Assembly (NCBI RefSeq): GCF_943734655.1
Contig: NC_071354.1
Span: forward strand, 41,006,744 to 41,070,743
Direction of reading: 5' to 3'
DNA length: 64,000 bases
Origin: Sabethes cyaneus
Lineage: Eukaryota > Arthropoda > Insecta > Diptera > Culicidae
Of the stretch, positions 54,890 through 64,000 are shown piece by piece. How positions within the stretch are numbered: position 1 is the stretch's first letter; each line of letters begins with the position of its first letter. Made by a program: the position numbers and the translations under genes. The notes beneath the pieces are model-generated. The model made no database searches and was not told where the DNA came from. It worked only from the letters and a program-made list of their open reading frames with translations.

Positions 54890-55962
54890 TGTTGCAAGAC
54901 CGCACTCGTGTGGTCTAATTTTCTCACACGCGCGTTTTAGTTCTAACGAACACGCCGGCATGAGTATCTCCTACGGACTCTCGCTCTTATTTTTTCATGC
55001 ACTGCGACAAGTTTTTGCGAGTGTGTATTTCTCTCGCTCGTCATTGCAATCTAAGCAGCTGAGGGCTCGCAGTCTTATCCGCGTGTGTAAGTGAGGACGT
55101 AAGGTGAACAAAAAAGAAAAAAATGCAAAATTAGCAGTGTTGGGCCCCGCTAATTCGCTAACCGATACAATTTGCTCGATAATTGTGGAAATTTCGCTAA
55201 TCACTAATCGCAAACTGCAAATTAACAGTCACTGTCTATATTTGAACATATCGCAACAACTTGCATTGTAATCTATCACTGTACAACTTATTACTAATCT
55301 GTATATATTACATGACTTTTCTCAATTTAACTAAGATCGAAACCTATTATTGTGCTTTGCAGCTGTACCTGGATTAATCCAGATTATTTTCTCTAATGCC
55401 AATGTATAAGACAAAACAAAACAGCAACATTGCAATTGTCAGTCTTTCTCTTTCTTACTCACAGCATTCGCATTGTCGCACTTTTTGTGCCAGTCGCACT
55501 TTTAGACTGCGGTGTCCAGTAAGGTGCAAAATGCGGGATGTAGTGGATAAAATGCTTTACAGTTTATTAATTTTAAAATAAACAGCGGCACTTCATTTGA
55601 AATTATGGACCAGCAACAATTCGGCTAGTCTGAGTATAAATTATAAAGTATAACTAGCGTTTCTCGATTGGTCGGTTAGCGAATTAGCGAATTAGCGGTG
55701 CCCAACACTGAAAATAAGTATCCATATATCCCAGTATGCCGCTAGCCCACACGGGCTGTTGGCTTCTTACCAGTTTTTGGGTTTGTGAACGGGCTATGCA
55801 GAAAGACATTTCGAGGCTGTGCGCTCGCTAGTAAGTAGGTAGCAGGAAGTATGCACAGCATCGGTGGTTGCTTATCGTACGCTTGCGTCAATTGCGTAAG
55901 CGCTGGATGCTGCTTATACTCACTCGCACGGGCATACTTTACTTCTTGCTCGATTTGCAACA
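54890..55962 (+). repeat. dispersed repeat family A, copy 3 (possible solo LTR), split by a MITE
   Basis: Starts TGTTGCAA and ends TTGCAACA, as an LTR would (TG...CA with short inverted ends). It matches copies 1 and 2 throughout. Without the inserted MITE (55135-55710) it is about 0.5 kb. No 4-6-bp target duplication was seen, and similarity to copy 1 extends 5 bp (TTGCC) past the end, so the LTR reading is tentative. Confidence 0.6.
55135..55710. mobile_element. hAT-type MITE, 576 bp, nested
   Basis: Ends are CAGTGTTGGGCCCCGCTAAT and, inverted, CAGTGTTGGGCACCGCTAAT. The 8-bp flanks AAAATTAG and AAAATAAG (55127-55134, 55711-55718) differ at one base. Shares the GCTAATNNGCTAACC core with the MITE at 29507-29916, so the two belong to one family. 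Confidence 0.88.
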
Positions 55963-56715
55963 TTGCCGATTTCACCCGCCTAGTTTTAGGCGCCGTCTAT
56001 TATACGCAATGCATGTAATATCCCTTAATTTAAAAAAAACACATTGGCAGAAAACTGAAATTTAAATTCGATCTGTAGCAGTCGGACGTTCATATGTACG
56101 GCATAAAATCGAAAGATGGGGTGCGTATCCCAATCTTCCCTGCCTTTTACCACAGAACAGAAGTGGAAGTAGAAATCCAAACACGTATATGCTACTTTCT
56201 ACAGATACTAGCGAACCTGGGGTAGCGAGTCAGTTTTTTCCACGAAAACACATGAACGCATACGAAAGCATGTGAAAGCTGCTATGCGATTGGCAGCGAG
56301 CGTTCTGCTTATATTGCTGTTATTCGCTTCTATGAAAAAACCTTCCCAAAGAAAAAAAAAACAAAAAAAACTCTGTTACCAGTTTTGATCGCCGAATCGT
56401 TCGGATTTCCACTTCTGTTCTGTACTTTTACATACTAGTGTCTACCATATCGCGTATTCGCAAACATACAAATAACAAATTATTCAAAGATTTAAGGGTC
56501 ATTAAAAATCATTCACAAAATAAGTATTATTAAGATTTGTTTTACTTGTCAACTTTAGTTCGATTTTAAAAAGATTTTGCTTAAACTTATACGAAATGCG
56601 GTAATTTAACGGTGTAAAATAATCGCACGCCGATGCATGCCGCCGCCGCCGAATAATAATGATTCCTGCGCTGCCGCTGCCCGTAATCTTACCGGCGCAC
56701 ACCTCTAATTAAAAC

Positions 56716-59700
56716 CCCCTTAAACCTGTAGTTTTATTGCAGTTTGACAAGCGACTGCAATAAGATCAACTTTGATTGGTGCGCCATATTGCATTGCTAC
56801 GCCCGACTTGTAGTAAAAGTTTATAAGAAATGTGTCGCAGCCAACCAGTTTTATCGTGGTAATACAAGCAACCGCAATCAATTTGCTTTTTTAACAGTTT
56901 AATTACGGTTTTATCTAACGGCTAACTATAAGTAGTTTTTGACTTGTATCAATATGTATTAATATCAGTATTAATTATCCACACCGCAATAATTTTTTTC
57001 AAATAAACCTAAAGTACCTGAAACTATATGATTTAGATATAACATTTTAAAAACGTGATTGAAATTATCTTAATTTTGCTTTAAAATTTCGACACAACCG
57101 TAAAACTAAATCTTATTGAATGATAGGAAAATGTAAGTAACTGTATTTTGAATATCATGGCAGGCAATTTACCTAAACATTTCAATGATGTTCGACTGCT
57201 GCAGCGGACAGTGAACAGAAAAGTGAATACAATTTAGTTTGACATGGGTTTAAGGTCGGTATCCGGTACCCAGCAGAGTATCCAAAACACAGGTCCATTT
57301 TTTTATACGCAATCATTGCATCGTTATAGTAATACGACGCGATAAAGCGGGTCGCATTCGTATCAGTTTATCAGTATCGGAGTTGATTCCCTGTTGATGT
57401 TGTTGTTGATTGATTTAGTTATTAACTAAGCTTTTTCTCTCGTTCGTTTTGAGTAATTGTTGAGTTATAGTTATAGTTTTTATGCGGCTCCTATAAGTGA
57501 TTTATATAAATCTAAACTTCTAATGAAAAATTCAATGCTAATGGTTGGTCCTACAATGCCAATAATACGTTCGATGTCGATGTCTTTTACCATACAAGAG
57601 AAAACTTCATGTGAAGAAGAAATTGTGTTTCCGCTTATCGCACCACTAAACGGATGAACTTCGACAATAAAATAAAGGTTCAACTTTCCGACAAACAAGT
57701 ATACACAAAGTGAGTTTATTTTTCACCTAATCTCCCGGAATCGGTCCAATAATCTTCGCAGATTAGTACGAGGCCACGCTAAATACGTCGCATAATTGAA
57801 ACTCAATTAGTTAGGAAAATCTTCCGAAAGCCTGTTGAGAATCTCGGCACTCGGGTCCGGGCGCGCCGAGTGCACAACATGTTTATCGTCCGATTAGTTA
57901 ATTTATCTTCCGAATTCGCTTCCGACAGCAGCCAGCGTGCGCGCCGTAACGTTCGAGTAATAAAAGCACACCCATAAACAAAACTAAGCCGTAACCTCCG
58001 ACGGCAGCACTCGGCGGGCAAAAGCACAAATCCGCACGTTCCGTCAATCCTGGATCCCCCGCTTCGTGTAATACATCCATCCATAGAACACGTGATTCCG
58101 TTTAGATCCCTCCGACCGATGTGGCAGCAATCCACTTACGGCCATTTAATCAAACATATATTTGCACACAGTGCGAATTCAACACAGCAGCGGCTGCCAC
58201 CGTCGCCGCCGGCCGGTTCCGTTCCGACCCGCCATTATCCGACGACCGCACTAAATAAGGTCAAGCTGCTCTTCATTTCTCCAGTCAATGCATGGTGAGC
58301 TGTATCAGCTATCTCCTCCGATGATGGAGCTACCCAGTGACCCATCCCTGCGGCTGTCCCAGTCTTTTATGTGGGCGATGAATCGAAATAGAGAATAATA
58401 AAAATAGATTAGACGTTCGTTTCCCGTCGAGAAAAGGTGGGGCCGATGGAACGGGGGCAGGTTGTTGGAAAACTTACATTACGTCGTTTTCCGCTCGAAT
58501 CGACATCGGTTCATGGTACATGGAGCAAGTTTTCCCTTTTGTTGTGCGTCCCGTCCCGTCCAGCATCCCGTCCACCTCGCTCAAACCGATGAATAGCGGA
58601 AAAAGCTTTTCTTCCGATTCGGTAGATTCGCACAGCCCACACCGGCAGCCAGCCAGCCAGCCAGCCAAAAGACAATCGCATATGTAACATGGGGAGACGA
58701 GCGCACAAAAGTTTTTCGCATATGCTTTTGCGCCATTTTGCCAGCACATTTGATAAATTACAACAAGCATGATAATCCGCTTTTCCTCCCAATTTGAATG
58801 CTTCCCTGTTGGTGCTTATTTGTTATGGAAAAGCTGCCCCCGAAGCTACCGGCTTAAGGAAGCGCAACCGAAACTGACAGTAATCTCCGAGACGCAGACT
58901 GACACGTTGACGGATAGTCACGATCAATGTTGTGCTAATGCATTCGAAAACTTTAGCTAAATGTGCTTTCTTTTGAACGCACTGATTGCCTTTGTTCGGC
59001 TTTATTCCAAGCTCAGTGTTCGAGATTTTGCTTGCTCTGTGAAACATGGACTTGCACTTTGTCTGATTATCCTTTTCGAGTTTGGGTAATGACACAACCT
59101 TTAGGAGAAATATTACTTTGCACTGCAGTGTTTTGCTGTTGCGACCTGAACACTAACAAGTCCGGTACCGAAATTTGCTTGTACATACTTCGTTCTGCCG
59201 CTCGGCATGGAATAGGTAAACATCCGGTGCCGAGCATGCTCATCGTTCATCCGTTCCGAACCAGACGACAAGAGCACCGGCTGAGCGAGCGGTTGGCTTT
59301 AACAGGGCAAACCGTCGAAAACAAGCGAAGCGCGGCTGCTGGTTTCATGGAACAGCTTCATTATACTTTCCGGTGGCGTTCCGATGATCCATCATCGAAG
59401 CTGGTCCGTCCGAAAACTGGCCGCAGTTGGATGTTTTGGCGATGGGTATAAGTACGTATGCAAATGCATCACTATCCACTTAATTCCTCCGTCCTCCGGT
59501 CGGTCATGGCCGGCTGGGAGAAAGCTCCCGAATCCGTACCCCGCCCGGCCGCTGCTGTAACGAGCATATAAATGATTCATCGTTCATCCTGTGATATCAC
59601 TTTGCCGGTGCCTCTCTACAACCGGTTGGTTGTATAGTGTGGCAGGCAGCCAGCGCTCCAAAGGCTATTAGCCCGTTACACGGTCGTTTGATCTCCGTCA

Positions 59701-60684
59701 TTTCGAATTATCGAAAAAACGGTGGTAGTATGAAAAAAAGTATCAACCGCCAGACGTCGGTCGGGGCCGGAAGAATTCGACGGGCGAAGAAACATCACTC
59801 AACATTTATTATTTTAATATTTTTCGATGTCGCTTTCGGCGGATCTTTCCGGAGCAACCTGGAACTTCTTGTCATTTGTTCGATATAAAAAGCAAGAAAC
59901 ACAGTTGCCGACGAAGGTGGTGTTTTGAATCGCTGAAATTGGGGTCCATAGTATTAGGAATGTGGTTCCTTCGGGACACTGTATTCAGTTTACTGTTAGA
60001 GAAATATGTTAGTATTATGTTTAGCAACTTAACTTACTTAGGTTTACTGGTTAATGGAATTGCTATTTAAAATAAAACATATTCGATGGGACGATGATTT
60101 GCATATTTTTGTGAGAAAATAATTATATTTAGCGTAAAACATTTGATGCAGCTATGTTTAATTCTTGAAAATTTCAAGATTTGTGTCCTTTCGAATCAGG
60201 AATTATCTAATGATTTCGTTCAACTCCGAGCGAGTAAATAAGTAACAACAGACGAGGAATTCATCGGAAACGGAACCCGAATCTACGCGGCGCATTTCAG
60301 CGAGTCGAATTTTCCAACTTGTGAAATGGCAAAAAAAAAAGAAGTACACAATAATATATTTAGCATTTTCCCAGAATTTCATGAATGATTAAAGATTTTC
60401 TCCTAAATATGCTTTTCGAATAACAATTCAACATACTTGATGAAGAGAGAGTACATCACGATTCTTTATGTAATGAAAACTTTTAACAAGTAACACAGAA
60501 ATGAAATTTCTTATTCCAATTTACGTTCTACTCGTATATCTGATGAATTGAAATCCAACATAATGTCTTAATGAATAAAAATACATAAAATACAGCACAG
60601 TACAATTATCACATTGCGAAGGAGTCAGATGCGGTGATTCTGCGTGAGAAGGTGCTAGTGCTTTCCCCAAACTCGAACAAATCC
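56716..60684. other. no supportable gene
   Basis: 56.7-57.4 kb is AT-rich. 57.8-59.6 kb is less AT-rich with frames open on both strands (for example 58.96-59.45 kb on plus), none with a recognisable domain. It may be upstream or intronic host DNA. A short (AGCC)n stands near 58640-58660. Confidence 0.35.
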
Positions 60685-62104
60685 TCAACAGAGGCAAAAG
60701 CACGCAACATCGAAGTACCCGAACGCAGTACGATGAAACCTTGGTTGAAGCAACGATTCATTCCTCAGGGACCGCGATGGAACTCGGAAATCCAGTAACG
60801 ACAGTAATCGTGGACAGTCGATATCGTTGTTTAGAAGCTTGGCAGCAAAAGTTACCTGTTGACTTTTCCGGCGTCTAGTTAAAGTGTCAAGGTTGATCAG
60901 TTTACAGCGATCACGGTAAGGTGGGGGATTCGGAGGGTCACGCCAAGGCAAGTTGCGCAGAGCAACGCGGATGAATCGTTTTTGAATTCTTTCAATTCAT
61001 AGATCCCATGTTAGTTGATGAGGGAGCCAAACTAGAGCTGCGTTTTTCAGAATAGGTCGTATAGGCTGACCGATGATTGGTAAAGGGGAGTTTTTTATTC
61101 ATCAGAACTCCTAAGTCATTTATTTCTACGACCCTGTTGAGCCTAACGCCTTCAATGTGATAGTCGAAAACTATTGGCTGTGCGGTACGGTGGAATGTTA
61201 TGACGGAACACTTTAATATACTAACAGTTAGTTTATTGCGTTTACACCAATCAACGAAAATATTTAGCAATCTTTGTAGATGATTGCAGTCTTCAAAACA
61301 TCTCACCACAATATACAGTTTTAAATCGTCAGTGTAAACAAGTTTACAGCCACCATCGAGCAATAATGCATCGTCGTTGAAATAAATAGTGAACAGCAGT
61401 GGTCCCCAGTTGCTCCCCTGGGGTTCCCCACTTAGGTTACCAAATGGCGATGAAATGCATGCACCCATTTTTACACGTAGCGTTCTATGATATGAGTTGA
61501 GCCAATCAATTAAGCAATCAGAAGTTCCAAGACGATGTAGCTCGTGCAAAAGAATGCGATGATCTATTCTGTCAAGAGCTGCTTTGAGGTCAGTATAAAC
61601 CACGTCAACCTGAGCTCTCGATTCAATATGTGCAAAACAAGTAAACTTGAAATCTAATAAATTCGTAGTAACTGAACGACCAGGCATGAATCCATGTTGG
61701 TCTGCAGATATCTAACATTTTGCGCTGGAGATAATGTTGTGCGAAACAATTATTTCGAATAATTTCGATGTTGCCGAGATATTGGTAATTCCTCGATAAT
61801 TGCGAACATTTCTTCTGTCACCATTTTTGAACACGGGTAACATTAGTGATTGTTTCCAGATTTTTGGGAATTTACGTTATTCGAAAGAGCTATTGAATAT
61901 CACGTTAAGTGGGTAGGCAAGCGATGTGGCGCGTCGACGATAAACAGCCGCAGGGATTCCATCAGGATCAGGTGAAAAAGAATTCTTCATTTTCTTTATT
62001 TCAGTCAGAATCATGGGTTGAGTAATATCAAACGTATTTAAGTCAAATATGTTAGCAGGTAAGTCAGTAACTACTTGTTCAACTTCTAGGTCAGAAGTTG
62101 AATG
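60685..62104 (-). pseudogene. jockey-like LINE reverse transcriptase remnant
   Basis: Minus-strand translation in near-continuous frame from about 62.10 kb: TEIKKMKNSFSPDPDGIPAA, FPKIWKQSLMLPVFKNGDRR, NYRGITNISATSKLFEIIVS, a stop, then ISADQHGFMPGRSVTTNLLD, VDVVYTDLKAALDRIDHRIL (motif A Asp), LSGEPQGSNWGPLLFTIYFN and KLVYTDDLKLYIVV. Here the catalytic word is YTDD instead of YADD. LKCSVITFHR and INDLGVLMNKKLPFTNH follow. After a further shift and stop comes the C-terminal block KRFIRVALRNLPWRDPPNPP, YRDRCKLINLDTLTRRRK, LLQPRFHRTAFGYF. This is a dead, 5'-truncated copy; the endonuclease and ORF1 are absent. Confidence 0.9.
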
Positions 62105-62338
62105 GAGCCAAAAGTGTCATCATACCCTTATTTTTAATGTCAGGGACATAAAGATATATAACACATAACGGGGGAAAGAAAATATGAGAGCAACTTCACA
62201 ACTTACTTAAGCTGTGTGCGACACTTCAGTTCATTTACTACTATGCAATTTCACTAAATCTGGTTAATCGCTGAGTGCAACCATTACTGATATGTGCAAT
62301 CAGAGTTTTAGCCAAGCTATGCTTTGAAATAATATAGA
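62105..62338. other. no supportable gene
   Basis: Short AT-rich spacer without recognisable content. Confidence 0.4.
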
Positions 62339-63227
62339 TTAGAGCGGGGCAAAAGTGCGACGTTTGAAGTTATATTCATGCAATAACTCAATATCTTCAC
62401 ATTCAACTAAAAATCTATATAAATGGGGTAATAGAGCATGCAAAATAAATTCTTCATTTTTCAGATCAAGTGCCGAATCGCACTTTCACCCCACTAGCGG
62501 GGCAAAAGTGCGATCAGTGCGGGGCAAAAGTGCGAAGCTTAAATCTATGAAATTGGTACAGCAGTAGCTAACAAAACCATGATATCTTCAATCTGTGATA
62601 AGTTTCAAAAAGGAATAAAAGGAAAAATCTCAATTTGCATCATTTTTATTTTCCGTTCCGGTGTACTGCAGCCTCCGTCAGATCGAAAGGTTTATTTTTT
62701 GTATCACAAGCGGATGACACTGTTTTACTTCGGCCAGCATCTGTAGAGCACACACTATCCAAGCAAATCTTCCATTTCTAGTATCTGTAATACAGTGCCT
62801 AAACCGGAATATAATTACTTATGCTTTTTGGCTTCGTCCATGAATCGCACTTTTGCCCCATCCGTGAATAGCACTTTTGCCCCGCATGGCGCTTGACGGG
62901 GTTTGAGCAAATTATGGAAAAACGAAACATATTTTGTAAATTGCTCTCACCACATTTTTAAAAGAAATATGTGAGTAATGTAAAACAATTTTTCGACAAA
63001 TAATATCCTCCTGTCGATATCGTATTTGCCGTGTAAAGAAATATTACATCAAAACCGCTCTAAAATAACATTTACCCATAACTCAGCAACTATGTTTCGT
63101 TAACAATAAATGTTTACGATAGATTCAAGCTGTCAAAGTACTCACCCATCCATGCCAATGTAGTCAATTTACTCGGAATCTACACTGATGAATTATTTAA
63201 TCGCACTTTTACCCCTCTTTACTCTAA
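62339..63227. mobile_element. inverted-repeat element with seven GGGGCAAAAGTGCGA motifs
   Basis: The left edge TTAGAGCGGGGCAAAAGTGC faces the right edge, which inverted reads TTAGAGTAAAGAGGGGTAAA then AGTGCGA. Copies of the 15-17-bp motif lie at 62344, 62497 and 62519 (plus) and 62477, 62844, 62868 and 63201 (minus). The arrangement is roughly mirror-symmetric about 62.7-62.8 kb. Non-coding. Probably a MITE-type element whose transposase bound the motif; the class is undetermined. Confidence 0.7.
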
Positions 63228-64000
63228 TATTACTAAATGGAGTAGTTTAGTTTTGTGTTAATAATATATTTTAAGTAACGCTGAAATACAATTTGTGAAA
63301 TTTTTAATTATAACTCGTTATCCGTATGATATCATGTTAGGGTAGAGCGCAAGAACAGCCGCGGCTCGTTCCCCTAAATTTTGATACTGAAACTCCTGAT
63401 AAATCCTGACTAACTTAATTTGATCTTGCTGTATTGATATTGAGTACGGGGGGTATTCAAGGTGGGGAACGTTTTGGCAGTAAAATATTGACTAAAGACT
63501 GATAGAATCAAACAGATCTTAAAGCTTCCTTTCATCCCATTGACCACCAATTACTGCGCTCTCAGTAAAACTAGGCTACGTTGAATAGTGCAGTTTCTGC
63601 AATCAGTCTGGAGTTCCCCAGGGAGATAGTTAAACCCATTAGAAATATTTTATAAACCAGTTGAGCCCGAATCTTACGATCCGGAAAATATAAATGTCTG
63701 TTCAGAATTCAGAAAACTGCGGATACATTCTATTGGCCAGTGTTTGCGAAGATGTTTAATCTTGGTATTAGTTCTTTGAGTTCTTATATTGCATAATATA
63801 GCTCTAAGGTGTTGTTCATAATTCATAGCCGGAAACTGAAACAAATAGTGTTTATGGTCGTATTAACTGAATGAAAACATTATCTCCACTGTGCTGATTC
63901 TATAGGCAGGTAATATGGCTCTTTTGTGTGAGTGGTTCTGAACTGTCTATTGTCTGCCGCAAACCAATTCATATGGTCGGTCTTAAGTCAGACAGAACCG
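63228..64000. other. no supportable gene
   Basis: AT-rich DNA to the window edge. No long frame or recognisable repeat terminus was seen. Confidence 0.35.

Larger units (their letters stand above)
54023..56707. mobile_element. 2.7-kb hAT-like non-autonomous element with GCC-rich ends
   Basis: A perfect 8-bp duplication ATTAAAAC flanks it (54015-54022, 56708-56715). Ends are TAGAGGTGCGCGCCG and, inverted, TAGAGGTGTGCGCCG. Both subterminal regions (54.03-54.15 and 56.62-56.70 kb) are packed with GCCGCCG/CGCGCCG words, sharply unlike the AT-rich interior. Inside are dispersed repeat A copy 3 and a hAT-type MITE. No transposase was seen. Confidence 0.85.

Noticed and set aside
54890..55962. Confident solo-LTR call for repeat family A
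   Set aside because: The TG...CA ends are suggestive, but no target duplication was found and similarity with copy 1 extends a few bases past the end; kept only as a possibility.
57803..59451. Frames of 90-162 codons in GC-richer DNA
   Set aside because: Present on both strands with low-complexity composition and no recognised domain; could be host upstream DNA but no gene is supportable.

Overview
The window reads as eukaryotic, repeat-rich insect DNA, most likely from a culicine-type mosquito. That is an inference from a DD37E mariner (ITm group), a tRNA-derived SINE of a type I know as abundant in mosquitoes, jockey-like and other LINE remnants, piggyBac, hAT and pogo-type elements, and very long gene-poor stretches. 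Nothing prokaryotic was seen. Only one host-gene piece is recognisable: a first coding exon (signal peptide plus start of a DOMON domain) of a DBH-like monooxygenase (MOXD1/olf186-M type) on the minus strand near 48.1-48.4 kb. Its next exon would lie at lower coordinates. None was found there, so much of 1-48 kb may be a transposon-filled first intron.

Layout. 2.3-3.3 kb: BEL/Pao integrase remnant, a 104-bp duplication and a SINE fragment. 4.0-8.1 kb: a CCAAGT microsatellite, a short TIR element, and a degenerate GACCAGATTTTGG array split by a 1.3-kb fold-back element. 8.5-10.7 kb: a dead DD37E mariner interrupted by a pogo-type MITE (TA duplication) and a hAT-type MITE (8-bp duplication). 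17.7-20.1 kb: a repetitive element holding about 14 tandem ~143-bp monomers, partly alternating in two types. 20.4-22.6 kb: a TIR element with microsatellites. 25.6-30.6 kb: a pogo-MITE relative abutting a 4.3-kb TTAA-flanked piggyBac-like element that holds several other insertions.

30.85-33.7 kb: an apparently intact pogo/Tigger (jerky-like) transposase with one 56-bp intron. 33.8-38.3 kb: two nearly identical Penelope-like elements head to head, one with a complete RT plus GIY-YIG ORF and one 5'-truncated. Each carries a hammerhead-ribozyme-like motif, and the pair is bounded by one 12-bp direct repeat. This is the most interesting locus.

42.5-46.1 kb: a fold-back hAT MITE, a ~2.9-kb purine-rich tract interrupted by a SINE, and a dispersed-repeat copy. 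50.7-51.5 kb: mariner remnant. 52.3-53.7 kb: TCTAC satellite and a dead LINE. 54.0-56.7 kb: a 2.7-kb hAT-like element with GCC-rich ends containing two further nested repeats. 60.7-62.1 kb: jockey-like LINE remnant. 62.3-63.2 kb: an element with seven copies of a GGGGCAAAAGTGCGA-type motif.

Apart from the Penelope and Tigger genes, the coding remnants are broken. The nesting gives a relative order of insertions at several loci. Gaps marked 'other' are where I see no supportable gene.
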